DNA from: Peteryoungia wuzhouensis
Lineage (GTDB): Bacteria; Pseudomonadota; Alphaproteobacteria; Rhizobiales; Rhizobiaceae
DNA: 64,000 nt
Direction: 5' to 3'
NCBI RefSeq assembly: GCF_003205195.1
Contig: NZ_QJRY01000007.1
Location: 225,584 to 289,583 of the forward strand
Position numbers and translations under genes: made by a program. A model generated the notes under the pieces. It was not told where the DNA came from. It worked only from the letters and a program-made list of their open reading frames with translations, and did not search any database. Positions within the stretch are counted from its first letter, which is position 1, and the number at the start of each line of letters is the position of its first letter. Below, in pieces: positions 8,207 through 20,035 of the stretch.

Positions 8207-9967
8207 CTATCGCATCTCAACCGGTGCTTCGGTGCCCGTAATGGCCAGTCCCGATTTCAACACGGAGGCGACAGCATGCACCAGCCCAAGCCTGGCGATG
8301 GTTAATTCTCTATGTTTATCGTTAACAAAGCGTAATTCGGGCGAATCCTTGCCCTTATTCCAGTGCGTATGCAGCGAGCTTGCCAGATCATGCAGGTAAA
8401 ATGCAAGTCGATGCGGCTCTTGCGACAATGCTGCCGCCTCGATCAGGCGCGGATATTCGGCCAGTTTCGCCACCAGAGCCAGTTCCGTCGGATCTTCGAT
8501 CTGCCCCATTACGGCACCGGCGAGGTCGAGTGTCTCGATCTCGAGATCGGGGAAGGCTTCCTTCGCCTGGCGCAGAATCGACATGCAACGGGCATGAGCA
8601 TACTGCACGTAGAAGACCGGATTGTCCTTCGACTGCTCCGTCACCTTGGCGAAGTCGAAGTCGAGCGGTTCGGAATTCTTCCGGTAGAGCATCATGAAAC
8701 GCACCGAATCGCGGCCGACTTCCTCGACCACTTCGCGCAATGTCACGAAATCGCCCGAGCGCTTCGACATCTTTACCGGCTCGCCGTCGCGGTAGAGCTT
8801 AACCAGCTGGCAGAGCAGCACGGTCAGCTTCGACTTGCCTTCGGACACAGCCCGGTTCACGGCCTCAAGCCGCTTCACATAGCCGCCATGGTCGGCGCCG
8901 AGCACATAGATCATCTCGGAGAAGCCGCGATCGAACTTGTCCTTGAAATAGGCCACGTCTGCGGCGAAATAGGTGTAGGAGCCATCCGACTTCATCAGCG
9001 GCCGGTCGATGTCGTCACCCACTTCGGTCGAGCGGAACAGCGTCTGCTCGCGATCTTCCCAGTCTTCCGGCAGCTGGCCCTTCGGCGGCGGCAGCGTGCC
9101 GCGATAAACGTGGCCCTTGAAGGTGAGGTCATTGATCGCGGTGCGGATCTTCGCGGCATTGCTGGCATGCAGCGTGCGCTCCGAGAAGAAGACGTCGTGA
9201 TGGACGTTGAGCGTCGCTAGATCGTCGCGGATCATCGCCATCATTGCTGCGATCGCCTTCTCCTTGACGATCGCAAGCATCTCGTCTTCCGGCATGGTCA
9301 GGAGCTTGGTGCCGTATTCGGCGGCGAGTTCCTTGCCGACCGGAACGAGGTAGTCGCCCGGATAGAGGCCGGCCGGGATCTCGCCAATATCCTCACCCAG
9401 CGCTTCGCGATAGCGCAGGAAGGCTGAGCGCGCGAGAACGTCGATCTGCGCGCCGGCATCGTTGATGTAATATTCCTTGGTGACCTCGTATCCGGCAAAG
9501 CCCAGCAGGTTTGCCAGCGTGTCTCCAACCACGGCGCCACGGCAATGGCCGACATGCATCGGTCCCGTCGGGTTCGCCGAAACATATTCGACATTGACCT
9601 TGTGGCCCTTGCCAACTGGCGAGCGGCCGAAATCGGTGCCTTCCCGGATGATGGTGGCGAGCAGGCGCTGCCAATAGGCAACCGACAGGCGGATGTTGAT
9701 GAAGCCGGGGCCGGCCACGCCCACGTCTGCAATGTCAGGGTCCTGCTTCAGCTTCTCGCCGATCAGATCGGCCAGCGCGCGCGGGTTCATGCCCATGCCT
9801 TTGGCCAGCACCATGGCGGCATTGGTCGCGGCGTCGCCATGGCTCGGATCGCGCGGCGGCTCGACCACGATGCGGCTGAAGTCGAGGCTGTCGCGCTTCT
9901 CGCGGACGACCTCGATCTCGTCGAGCGCTGCTTTGATCCGGGTTTCGAAATCGGCGAAGAGGTTCAT
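8207..9967 (-). CDS. argS: Arginine-tRNA ligase
   Basis: The 586-residue enzyme starts [15 protein letters not shown] and carries the class I synthetase motifs: the HIGH-like HVGHCRG in [22 protein letters not shown] near residue 130 and a [10 protein letters not shown] motif near 395. It ends with the ArgRS anticodon-binding domain finishing in APVEMR. It charges tRNA-Arg in the cytoplasm. The ATG at 9967 is preferred to upstream in-frame codons because it matches the usual N-terminus. It sits between dgt and the SPOR-protein gene. Confidence 0.97.
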   Translation of the reverse strand: MNLFADFETRIKAALDEIEVVREKRDSLDFSRIVVEPPRDPSHGDAATNAAMVLAKGMGMNPRALADLIGEKLKQDPDIADVGVAGPGFINIRLSVAYWQRLLATIIREGTDFGRSPVGKGHKVNVEYVSANPTGPMHVGHCRGAVVGDTLANLLGFAGYEVTKEYYINDAGAQIDVLARSAFLRYREALGEDIGEIPAGLYPGDYLVPVGKELAAEYGTKLLTMPEDEMLAIVKEKAIAAMMAMIRDDLATLNVHHDVFFSERTLHASNAAKIRTAINDLTFKGHVYRGTLPPPKGQLPEDWEDREQTLFRSTEVGDDIDRPLMKSDGSYTYFAADVAYFKDKFDRGFSEMIYVLGADHGGYVKRLEAVNRAVSEGKSKLTVLLCQLVKLYRDGEPVKMSKRSGDFVTLREVVEEVGRDSVRFMMLYRKNSEPLDFDFAKVTEQSKDNPVFYVQYAHARCMSILRQAKEAFPDLEIETLDLAGAVMGQIEDPTELALVAKLAEYPRLIEAAALSQEPHRLAFYLHDLASSLHTHWNKGKDSPELRFVNDKHRELTIARLGLVHAVASVLKSGLAITGTEAPVEMR

Positions 9968-10026
9968 GGCATATCCCTGCATGCAGGCGGATTTCCGGCT
10001 GCATTCCTTCAGAATTTGTCGGCTGA

Positions 10027-11244
10027 CTATCGTAATTCAGGAGTCCGGTCAAACAGCTCGCGATGCACGCGCACCGCGTAGGTGTCCGTCATGCCCGCAA
10101 GGTAGTCGGCAACATGGCGTGCCTTCTGGCCGTCGTTCAGGCCCGAAATATGGTTCACCCAGAAGTGACTCTTCATCAGCTTCGGATCGGCCATATAGGC
10201 GGTGAAGAGATCGGTGACGATCTCGGCCGCTGCCGCGCGGATCCGCATGATGTCGGGGTGCCGGTAGATCCGGCTGAACAGCAGTTTCTTGATTGCCTTG
10301 TCGGTTTCGGCCATCTGGTCGGAAAAGGTGGCAATCGTCATCGAGGCCGCGCGCACATCCTCGACACTTTGCGGCTCGACCGCCCTCAGTCGATCCTGAG
10401 CCACGCCGATCACATCCTCGACCATGCGGGTGATCTGCCGGCGCATGATCTCGTGGGTGAACCTGTCAGGGTCGAGATGCGGATAGCGATCGCGGACCTC
10501 TTTCATCAGACCGGCGAGGAAAGGCACGTCTTCCAGCATCTCGAAATTGAGATAACCGGAGCGCAGGCCATCGTCGATGTCATGCGTGTTGTAGGCGATG
10601 TCGTCGGCAATGGCCGCGACCTGGGCCTCAAGTCCGGCAAAGCTCGACAACTCCAGATCGTGGATCTCGCAATAGTCGAGGATCGGCTGCGGAACCGGAC
10701 CGCGCGTGCCCTGCCCGTCCTTGGTCAGCAGCGGACCATTGTGCTTGACCAGGCCTTCCAGCGTCTCCCAGGTGAGGTTCAGCCCGTCGAAATCCGCATA
10801 CCGGCGCTCCAGCTTGGTGACGATGCGCAGCGACTGGGCATTGTGATCGAAGCCGCCATAGGGTTTCAGCACCTCGTGCAGCGCATCTTCGCCCGTGTGA
10901 CCGAAAGGCGTGTGGCCGAAGTCGTGGACGAGCGCCACACCTTCCGCGAGATCCTCGTCGAGCTTCAGGGCACGCGCCAGCGCACGGGCGATCTGGGCCA
11001 CCTCGATCGTGTGGGTGAGCCGGGTGCGGTAGTGATCGCCATCCGGGCCGATGAAGACCTGGGTCTTATGCTTCAGACGGCGAAAGGCAGTCGTATGGAC
11101 GATCCGGTCGCGGTCGCGCTGAAACTCGGAGCGCGTGAGGCTGCCGCCCTCTTCGAAGAGCCGGCCACGGCTTTTCCACGGATCGGTGGCGTATACCGCC
11201 CGCTGCCCGGTGCCGAATCCCAGTGCTGCTTGATCGATCGTCAT
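10027..11244 (-). CDS. dgt: Deoxyguanosinetriphosphate triphosphohydrolase-like protein
   Basis: The 405-residue protein starts [19 protein letters not shown] and has the HD-domain metal ligands of the dGTPase family: [27 protein letters not shown] and [18 protein letters not shown]. The family hydrolyses dNTPs to deoxynucleosides and triphosphate. The gene lies upstream of argS with a 59-base gap and is probably co-transcribed with it. It is divergent from the iron-sulfur carrier gene at 11441. The ATG at 11244 matches the conserved N-terminus; the frame is open 38 codons further upstream. Confidence 0.95.
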   Translation of the reverse strand: MTIDQAALGFGTGQRAVYATDPWKSRGRLFEEGGSLTRSEFQRDRDRIVHTTAFRRLKHKTQVFIGPDGDHYRTRLTHTIEVAQIARALARALKLDEDLAEGVALVHDFGHTPFGHTGEDALHEVLKPYGGFDHNAQSLRIVTKLERRYADFDGLNLTWETLEGLVKHNGPLLTKDGQGTRGPVPQPILDYCEIHDLELSSFAGLEAQVAAIADDIAYNTHDIDDGLRSGYLNFEMLEDVPFLAGLMKEVRDRYPHLDPDRFTHEIMRRQITRMVEDVIGVAQDRLRAVEPQSVEDVRAASMTIATFSDQMAETDKAIKKLLFSRIYRHPDIMRIRAAAAEIVTDLFTAYMADPKLMKSHFWVNHISGLNDGQKARHVADYLAGMTDTYAVRVHRELFDRTPELR

Positions 11245-11440
11245 GCCTGTGCCGCCTGCTCCCCATTGACGCAACTCTTGTGCCTTCATACCTATAGCGG
11301 ACAAAGCCGCAAGGCGATGCGGGTTGCGAACCGATTTCGGGCCGCCGCGCCGGATCAAAAATCGCGCTTTTGCGTGACAATGCGGTGATTTGCGAAGAAA
11401 AGACCGTTTTCACCGGGCCTTGAACCCGGCAGGAGGCCGA

Positions 11441-11773
11441 ATGAGCACCGAGACCGTCACCCTTTCCGAAGCCGCAGCGAAGCGAATCGCTGCGATCGTC
11501 GCGGCCGATGCCGACAAGCAGGCGCTGCGCGTCTCCGTCGAAGGCGGCGGCTGTTCCGGCTTTTCCTACAAGTTCGACCTCGACCAGCAGCCGGCAAATG
11601 ACGATATCGTCATCACCCGCGATGGCGCCACCGTGCTGATCGATCCCGTTTCGCTGATCTATATGGCCGGATCGGAAATCGACTTCGTCGACAACCTGCT
11701 TGGCCAGTCGTTCCAGATCAAGAACCCCAATGCGGTGGCGAGCTGCGGCTGCGGCACCAGCTTCTCCGTGTGA
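11441..11773 (+). CDS. erpA: A-type iron-sulfur cluster insertion protein (ErpA/IscA family)
   Basis: The 110-residue protein has the A-type carrier cysteines, one in GGGCSGF near residue 35 and a C-terminal CGCG motif, which together hold the cluster. Such carriers deliver Fe-S clusters to apoproteins in the cytoplasm. An AGGAGG ribosome-binding site six bases upstream fixes the ATG. The gene is immediately followed by the exonuclease III gene, so the two form an operon divergent from dgt. ErpA, IscA and the rhizobial IscA-like group are hard to separate from sequence alone. Confidence 0.88.
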   Translation: MSTETVTLSEAAAKRIAAIVAADADKQALRVSVEGGGCSGFSYKFDLDQQPANDDIVITRDGATVLIDPVSLIYMAGSEIDFVDNLLGQSFQIKNPNAVASCGCGTSFSV

Positions 11774-11776
11774 GTG

Positions 11777-12565
11777 ATGATGAAAATAGCCACCTGGAAC
11801 ATCAACGGCGTCAAGGCGCGCATCGAGAACCTGTGCCAGTGGCTTAAGGACAGTCAACCCGACATCGTCTGCCTGCAGGAAATCAAGTCGGTCGACGAGG
11901 GGTTTCCGCGGCTCGAGATCGAAGCGCTCGGCTATCACGTCGAGACGCATGGCCAGAAGGGTTTTAACGGCGTCGCGATCCTCTCCAAACTGAAGCCGGA
12001 TGAAGTGAACCGCGGCCTGCCGGGCGACGACACCGACGAACAGGCCCGGTTCATCGAAGGCGTCTTTTCCGTCGATGGTGGCGTCGTGCGCGTCTGCTCG
12101 CTCTATCTGCCCAATGGCAACCCGTCCGACGATCCGGTCAAATACCCTTACAAGCTTGCCTGGATGGCGCGTCTCGAAGCCTTTGCGCGCGACCGCATGG
12201 CGCTCGAGGAGCCATTGATCCTGGCCGGCGACTACAATGTCATCCCCGAACCGCATGACGCAAAAGACCCGAGCCAGTGGGTGACCGATGCGCTGTTCCT
12301 GCCCCAGACGCGCGCCGCCTTCCGGCGCCTGGAAAACCTCGGCTTCGTCGATGCCGTTCGCGCCACCACGGACGAGGCGCCTCTCTTTTCCTTCTGGGAT
12401 TATCAGGCCGGCGCCTGGCAGAAGAATAACGGCATCCGCATCGATCACCTGATGCTGTCGCCGGAAGCGTCAGACCGGCTGCGTTCGGCCGAGATCGAAA
12501 AACATGTGCGGGCCTGGGAAAAGCCGTCGGATCATGTGCCTGTCGCCGGCTATTTCAACTTCTAG
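11777..12565 (+). CDS. xthA: Exodeoxyribonuclease III (AP endonuclease)
   Basis: About 262 residues with the exonuclease III fold: N-terminal KIATWNINGVKARIE, metal ligand in CLQEIKS, the catalytic segments LAGDYNVIPEPHD and NNGIRIDHLMLSP, and the final DHVPV histidine. It cleaves abasic sites in base-excision repair. The start lies in a GTG-ATG-ATG run directly after the preceding stop codon, so either the ATG at 11777 or the one at 11780 could be used. The gene is coupled to the iron-sulfur carrier gene. Confidence 0.93.
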   Translation: MMKIATWNINGVKARIENLCQWLKDSQPDIVCLQEIKSVDEGFPRLEIEALGYHVETHGQKGFNGVAILSKLKPDEVNRGLPGDDTDEQARFIEGVFSVDGGVVRVCSLYLPNGNPSDDPVKYPYKLAWMARLEAFARDRMALEEPLILAGDYNVIPEPHDAKDPSQWVTDALFLPQTRAAFRRLENLGFVDAVRATTDEAPLFSFWDYQAGAWQKNNGIRIDHLMLSPEASDRLRSAEIEKHVRAWEKPSDHVPVAGYFNF

Positions 12566-12666
12566 ATCATTTCCGTATTTCATGGAAACACGGAAATGAT
12601 CTAACCCTTTGTTATTACGCAATTCCGAACGCGAAACCGGTTTCCACTTTCGCTGGAATTGCTCTA
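12563..12666. repeat. Rhizobial intergenic mosaic repeat (RIME-like), two hairpins
   Basis: Two palindromes lie back to back after xthA. The first has 14-base arms (12563-12576 and 12590-12603, core ATCATTTCCGT). The second has arms GCAATTCC (12619-12626) and GGAATTGC (12655-12662). No T-run follows either hairpin, so this is not a terminator. The pattern and spacing resemble the intergenic mosaic repeats common in Rhizobiaceae genomes; this is recognition from memory, not a search. Confidence 0.6.
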
Positions 12667-12696
12667 GACACCCGCCTGACGATATGCCGAAAACGC

Positions 12697-12727
12697 AAAA
12701 AGGACGCCCAGCCGGCGTCCTTTTTTG
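12697..12727. terminator. Bidirectional terminator between xthA and exoR
   Basis: Arms GGACGCC and GGCGTCC enclose a five-base loop, with an A-run on the left and a T-run on the right. It therefore terminates both convergent genes, xthA and exoR. Confidence 0.85.
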
Positions 12728-12773
12728 TTTTCTATGCCCCTTCGCGGAGCCTGGTTTCCACCAGAGACGGACG

Positions 12774-13568
12774 TCAGTCGCCCTGTTCGTAGACCTTCGG
12801 TGCGAGCACCACGGCGACGCGCCGGTCTTCCTCCGACGCCAGAGAGAAAGCGTGCTCCTGCAGATCCTGCATCCAGGGACAATCCTTGGGATTGCAGCGA
12901 TCCAGCGCCGCCGTCAGGAAAGCAAGACCGCGAACCGTCTGCCCCTCTTCGAAGAGCACATTGCCGAAGACGGACATGGCGCCGGCATGGCCGCTCTTGC
13001 GGGCAAGGTTCAGCCACTTCTTGGCCTGCTGGACGTTGACGCTGCCGCCCTCGCCCGCCAGGATCATGCGGGCCAGCTGGAACTGCGCCTCCGGCACCCC
13101 GAAGGTCGAGGCCACCTGGAAATAGATCTGGCGCGCCTGGGCGAGATCGGCCTTGACCGGCGTCTCGGGAATACCCTGGCGATAGTAGCGGGCCAAAGAC
13201 AGAAGCGCATTGACGAAGAAGCCGGTGTCTTCCGAACCGGGTTCGATCCCCTGGTTGGCGATTTCGGCATAGATCTTGAACGCTTCGAAGTCGTTCTCGA
13301 CGACCCCGTCACCGGCGGCATACATATTGGCGAGCGCCCAGCGCGAACCGGTATGGCCCTTCTCGGCCGCGTAGCGATAGGCTTCGACGGCCTCCTGCTT
13401 CTGGCCCTTCTTGTAGGCGTTGAAGCCGAACTTGAAGAGATCGAACGGGCCGGACTCCTTGTTGACGCCGGCGTTCATGTCGAAGGCCTGTGCCGACGGG
13501 CTCAGAGACAGCAGAAATGCGGTCGCCGTCAGAAGTAGAGCCGAAGACTTCCAGTCCCTTATCCGCAT
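12774..13568 (-). CDS. exoR: Periplasmic regulator ExoR (Sel1-repeat protein)
   Basis: The 264-residue protein has a Sec signal peptide (hydrophobic SALLLTATAFLLSLSPSAQA, cleavage after AQA). Sel1-like tetratricopeptide repeats follow, for example AYRYAAEKGHTGSRWALANMYAAG and LNLARKSGHAGAMSVFGNV. This is the layout and approximate length of ExoR, which in Sinorhizobium and Agrobacterium binds the ChvG/ExoS sensor kinase in the periplasm and represses succinoglycan synthesis while affecting motility. In-frame ATGs at 13592 and 13601 could extend the N-terminus. A possible small gene ends 32 bases upstream. Confidence 0.9.
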   Translation of the reverse strand: MRIRDWKSSALLLTATAFLLSLSPSAQAFDMNAGVNKESGPFDLFKFGFNAYKKGQKQEAVEAYRYAAEKGHTGSRWALANMYAAGDGVVENDFEAFKIYAEIANQGIEPGSEDTGFFVNALLSLARYYRQGIPETPVKADLAQARQIYFQVASTFGVPEAQFQLARMILAGEGGSVNVQQAKKWLNLARKSGHAGAMSVFGNVLFEEGQTVRGLAFLTAALDRCNPKDCPWMQDLQEHAFSLASEEDRRVAVVLAPKVYEQGD

Positions 13569-13600
13569 GGTTGCGTCGTTCTTCCAAGACATGACTGACA

Positions 13601-13846
13601 TCACGACACCCGCCCCGCCGCCATGGCCAGACCAAATGCGTCCGATGTGAAGATACCGCGAGATGGATGAACGGAGGGTTCATAACCAATCTCGATATCA
13701 TGGCGATCGATGCGCCACCGTTGCTTATCATCTAACATGACGAAGAGAGTAGAACCGATTTCCGGCAAGACTGGGACGCTCGATATTTCGTGCATCCGTT
13801 CGTTGTCCGGAACCACCGACCGCTCCCCGAAAGCGACCGAAACCAT
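13601..13846 (-). CDS. Possible small conserved protein upstream of exoR
   Basis: An 81-codon frame starts MVSVAFGERSVVPDNERMHEI and ends FGLAMAAGRVS. It has plausible bacterial composition and third-position G/C preference, no signal peptide and no membrane segment. It ends 32 bases before the exoR ATG on the same strand, so it could be co-transcribed. No family is recognised and no strong ribosome-binding site is visible. The frame stays open about 45 codons further upstream. It may be real or a chance frame in the exoR leader. Confidence 0.4.
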   Translation of the reverse strand: MVSVAFGERSVVPDNERMHEISSVPVLPEIGSTLFVMLDDKQRWRIDRHDIEIGYEPSVHPSRGIFTSDAFGLAMAAGRVS

Positions 13847-14082
13847 TTGTATTCGAACCCTATTTTCGCCCCTGAGGCTCATTCTCAACTCACACACCAC
13901 CCGAAGGCCACCCGCCGGAAACAGCGCCCCGCCGTCTCTGGGGATCACCGGTGCTCTTCGTTTGTGGCGGGAAATGGACAAATTGGGCGCAACCCGATCC
14001 TGCCATCAAGGATAGAGTCAATGTTGCAGAATCAACACATTCCGGAAAGCTGAAAAACACGTGAGGCCTGGCCGAAACGAAA
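13847..14082. other. Intergenic region upstream of the exoR leader gene
   Basis: Together with the uncertain small gene this makes a 514-base gap between exoR and the FadL terminator. I see short overlapping frames on both strands but none with a ribosome-binding site or a recognisable family. The exoR promoter should lie here or in the small gene. Confidence 0.5.
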
Positions 14083-14105
14083 GAAGCCCGGACAAGCCGG
14101 GCTTC
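14083..14105 (-). terminator. Terminator-like hairpin after the FadL-family gene
   Basis: Nine-base arms GAAGCCCGG and CCGGGCTTC enclose a five-base loop 21 bases past the stop codon. The tract after it on the minus strand is TTTCGTTT, so the U-tract is imperfect. Confidence 0.65.
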
Positions 14106-14126
14106 GATCAACGGTTTAAACGAAGA

Positions 14127-15353
14127 TCAGAAGGAGATCTTGTAGGACGCGCTGACGGCATAGGCCCAGTCGCCACCCACTGTGGCGTTGAAGTCTGCGC
14201 CTTGAGCCGTGGACTGCGAACCTTCGGTCAGGTAGGTCGCGGCCGCACCGAGACGAACCACACCGGGGCCAGCCTTGATCTGCGTGCCGGCACCGATCGT
14301 CCAGGTGTCGGTCATGATGTCGGCACCCGTGCCAACGCCACGATCCCAGGTCAGGCTGATCGCACCGGAAATCTTATCCGTAAAGTTGTGGCCAACGCCG
14401 CCGGAAATGGTCCAGCCATCCTGCCAGAAGAAGTCCTTGGTCTGCGGACCAAGGCCGGTAATCCGGTAATTCAACGTCTGCAGGACGCTCCAGTCGGTCC
14501 ACTTGACCGAGCCGAAGGCGAGCCAGTCAGGCGCAATACCGCTTTGCAGGCTCAACTCGATCGACTGGGGCAGCGTGCCGTTGCCGGTCGAGGACAGCTG
14601 AGTGCCCAGCGGGATCGGCCCGCCGAAGGCGCCCGGAAGACTTGCGAGCGGCGCAGCAGACGTGAAGACGCCTTCCGCATCATGCTCCACTTTCGAGCGG
14701 TACATGAGTTCGGCCCGCAGCGCATATTCCTTGATCTCATAGGCGGCGCCGAAACGGTAACCCATCTCGCCGTCGTCGCGCAGGTTCAGCGTGCCATAGT
14801 CCTTGACCTCAGTGTAATCGAAGGACTGCGTGAACAGTCCGCCGAGAACCGAGAACCGACCCTGGCCAGCATCCACGCTCACGGCGCAAGTGCCGCCGAG
14901 TTCAGTGGTCTTGAATTGCGATGAGAGAACTGCGTTACCGCCGATAAACAGCGGGATCTTGCCGGCGCCGACCGGCGCAAGAATGGCCTCGGCTCTATCG
15001 GCGTTGCGGTCCGCCGCACGAGCATCGGCGCCATATTCGGACTTGGCACCGAAAGGTTCGGTATAGGTCAGGGCGCACGAAAAGTTATCCGATACGCGGA
15101 ACTTGGCCGAGAAGCTCGGAATGCTGTAGTTCTGGGTGAAATCGTCGTCACTGGTGCTCGCACCGTTGATCGAGTCGTAACCGCGCTGCGGCATGACATA
15201 GACATAGCCGGCGCGCGCCGCGATATCGCCATCCTCATAGAGAATGTCCGTATCTGCCTCACCGCGCGAGAAGCCACCGGCCTGCGCTCCTCCCACAAAG
15301 GCGCAAGCGGCAATCAGTCCGAGGGCGGTCGTCTTTTTCAGGTTGTTCGCCAT
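14127..15353 (-). CDS. Outer membrane transport protein, OmpP1/FadL/TodX family
   Basis: The 408-residue protein starts with a signal peptide (MANNLKKTTALGLIAACAFVGGAQA) and continues as alternating beta strands ending in a C-terminal YKISF, typical of outer-membrane beta-barrels. The N-terminal region and the stretch KISGAISLTWDRGVGTGADIM resemble FadL, the long-chain fatty acid channel. Hydrophobic substrate uptake is the expected role; the actual substrate is unknown. A perfect palindrome (TTTGACG and CGTCAAA) lies 118 bases upstream and may be its operator. It is a single-gene unit. Confidence 0.85.
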   Translation of the reverse strand: MANNLKKTTALGLIAACAFVGGAQAGGFSRGEADTDILYEDGDIAARAGYVYVMPQRGYDSINGASTSDDDFTQNYSIPSFSAKFRVSDNFSCALTYTEPFGAKSEYGADARAADRNADRAEAILAPVGAGKIPLFIGGNAVLSSQFKTTELGGTCAVSVDAGQGRFSVLGGLFTQSFDYTEVKDYGTLNLRDDGEMGYRFGAAYEIKEYALRAELMYRSKVEHDAEGVFTSAAPLASLPGAFGGPIPLGTQLSSTGNGTLPQSIELSLQSGIAPDWLAFGSVKWTDWSVLQTLNYRITGLGPQTKDFFWQDGWTISGGVGHNFTDKISGAISLTWDRGVGTGADIMTDTWTIGAGTQIKAGPGVVRLGAAATYLTEGSQSTAQGADFNATVGGDWAYAVSASYKISF

Positions 15354-15470
15354 GTCTCTCCCCAATTCAGGCAAAACTGTGATTTGCCATACTAGACATG
15401 TGCGACAGAATGACAATCGGGTTGCATTTGTCAGCGCGGTCCGCCAGTGCCGAAATTTTTACGTAATTTA

Positions 15471-15488
15471 TTTGACGAACACGTCAAA
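15471..15488. promoter_or_regulatory. Palindromic operator candidate upstream of the FadL-family gene
   Basis: Perfect seven-base arms TTTGACG and CGTCAAA are separated by AACA. On the minus strand the right arm contains TTGACG, which could serve as a -35 hexamer, so a repressor bound here would block the promoter. The size and symmetry suit a TetR- or GntR-like dimer. No cognate regulator is adjacent. Confidence 0.45.
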
Positions 15489-15732
15489 CGGCGGCCCGCT
15501 TGGATGATTATTGCGCCAAATGCCGATTTTTTGGCCAGTCAGAGAATGATGTTTCGCCTGTGACACTGCCTGTTGCGTGACAGCCACAGCGCATAGCTTC
15601 ATCTGACGAAGATCAAAGACGGCGAAAAATCGACGCCACCCACCAAAAATCAAGGGGATATATCTGGTTATCGTGCGGACTCGAATATTCCGGCGACGGC
15701 CTGCCTCCCTGCTCGGCCGAAAGCAGCACGGA
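15489..15732. other. Intergenic region between valS and the FadL-family gene
   Basis: The gap between valS and the FadL gene is 435 bases. Apart from the palindrome at 15471-15488 and the valS terminator I see no gene or structured RNA here. A short minus-strand frame at 15468-15653 lacks any recognisable feature. Confidence 0.5.
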
Positions 15733-15762
15733 AAAGGGCCAGGCGTTGCCGCCCGGCCCTTG
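15733..15762 (-). terminator. Rho-independent terminator of valS
   Basis: On the minus strand, arms AAGGGCC and GGCCCTT with an inner GGCG/CGCC stem are followed by a short T-run, 27 bases past the valS stop. Confidence 0.8.
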
Positions 15763-15788
15763 GAAATCCATTCCTTTTGAGGGGGATA

Positions 15789-18716
<2,928 letters not shown>

Positions 18717-18782
18717 TTTCCGACCGGTTTCTTCGAGTTCTGGATGTGGGTTGGTAAATAGGACTGGCAAAACCAAGTCAAT

Positions 18783-18808
18783 AAAAAAGGCCGCTCTTGC
18801 GAGCGGCC
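18783..18808 (-). terminator. Rho-independent terminator of popZ
   Basis: Eight-base arms GGCCGCTC and GAGCGGCC around TTGC are followed on the minus strand by a run of six T. It lies 23 bases past the popZ stop and separates it from valS. Confidence 0.9.
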
Positions 18809-18830
18809 CATGATCCCCAGGGGAATTCAA

Positions 18831-19844
18831 TCAGCGCCGCGGACCGCGGGCGACACGTTCGATCTCCTCGCGCACGAGGCGTTCGACGAGCGTCGGCAGG
18901 TTGTCGTCCAGCCAGTCCTTGAGCATCGGACGCAGCATTTCCTCGGCCATTTCGTCGAGCGAACGACGCTCCTGGCCGTCGATGGCAGCGGCGAGATCCG
19001 AGAAGGAACGGGAGACCTGTTCGACGGTTGCTGCGGAAACCAGGGCGGTCAAATCGGTACCGGCGCTCGACTGGGCCGCGTCTTCGGCCACAGGTTCCGG
19101 CCGCGGTTCGGCGGCCAGATGCATGGCGATAGCATCGAAGGACGGCGCGCGCGGTTCTTCACGCTGCATCTCCAACTGCATTTCGGGCATGTCCCGACGT
19201 TCCGGCTCGATCACCGGTGCCTGGCTGATCGTCTGAGTGGCGTCCGGCATCATGGCAGGGGCCGGGCGCGCGGGCACGGGCTCGGCGGCAACAGCGACTT
19301 CGGGTGCCTGCGGAGGTCTGACGGCCACCGGGGCCTGCTTGATCTCGACCGAAATCGACGGCCGGAGCTGCGGGGCGCGCAGTTCGGCAAGCCGCGCGGT
19401 CATCAGCGGGCTTTCACCGCGCGACGGCTGCATGTCACGGGCGGCGGCCATCGGCTGTTCGACAGCGGGCGCGGCGGCTACCGGCGCGGCGACAGCGGCT
19501 GACGGCTGAACCGGACGCTCGGTGCGCTCGGAGGCGGAACGGACACGGGCAGCGAGATCGGCCAGCGAAACGCTGCGGGATGCTTCCGGCTGGACCTGAG
19601 CCTCGACGCGCTGCGGTGCCGGCGCGGCCGGTCCGGGATCGTTTGCGGGGGTGAAATCCACGCTTTCATAGCTGAAATCGACTTCGGCCTGGCGCAGAGC
19701 CGGCGCATGAGCGCCCCCGTCCATCTCGTCGCTGTCACTCGCGAAGGTTTCGCCCGAAACCGGGTCATTGCTTTCGATGATCCGGCGGATCGATGCCAGG
19801 ATCTCTTCCATGGACGGTTCACGCGCTACGCTTGGCTGAGCCAT
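18831..19844 (-). CDS. popZ: Polar organising protein PopZ (DUF2497 family)
   Basis: The 337-residue protein has the PopZ signature at both ends. The N-terminal helix contains SMEEILASIRRIIESND, and the C-terminal oligomerisation helices contain LDEMAEEMLRPMLKDWLDDNLPTLVERLVREEIERVARG. Between them lies a long proline-, alanine- and glutamate-rich disordered linker (about residues 40-250). PopZ forms polar assemblies that tether chromosome origins and organise poles; in Agrobacterium it marks the growing pole. The ATG at 19844 fits the conserved N-terminus. It lies between valS and pcm. Confidence 0.93.
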   Translation of the reverse strand: MAQPSVAREPSMEEILASIRRIIESNDPVSGETFASDSDEMDGGAHAPALRQAEVDFSYESVDFTPANDPGPAAPAPQRVEAQVQPEASRSVSLADLAARVRSASERTERPVQPSAAVAAPVAAAPAVEQPMAAARDMQPSRGESPLMTARLAELRAPQLRPSISVEIKQAPVAVRPPQAPEVAVAAEPVPARPAPAMMPDATQTISQAPVIEPERRDMPEMQLEMQREEPRAPSFDAIAMHLAAEPRPEPVAEDAAQSSAGTDLTALVSAATVEQVSRSFSDLAAAIDGQERRSLDEMAEEMLRPMLKDWLDDNLPTLVERLVREEIERVARGPRR

Positions 19845-19986
19845 ACTAATCCCCGTTGTCCTCAAGATCATCGGCGACAACCTTGCCGCCAACCGATTCG
19901 CGGTCACCCTAGGATACGCGCCTCAGGAAAAAAATCACGCAGGCTCCCGCAATTGGCGTGATGCACAGCTTTGTTCGCCCAGAACG

Positions 19987-20012
19987 CAAAAGGCCCGCAC
20001 GCAGCGGGCCTT
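19987..20012 (-). terminator. Rho-independent terminator of pcm
   Basis: Arms AGGCCCGC and GCGGGCCT with a five-base loop are followed on the minus strand by TTTTGCG. It lies 24 bases past the stop codon. Confidence 0.8.
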
Positions 20013-20035
20013 CGGCAGTTTCATGGGGACATCCG

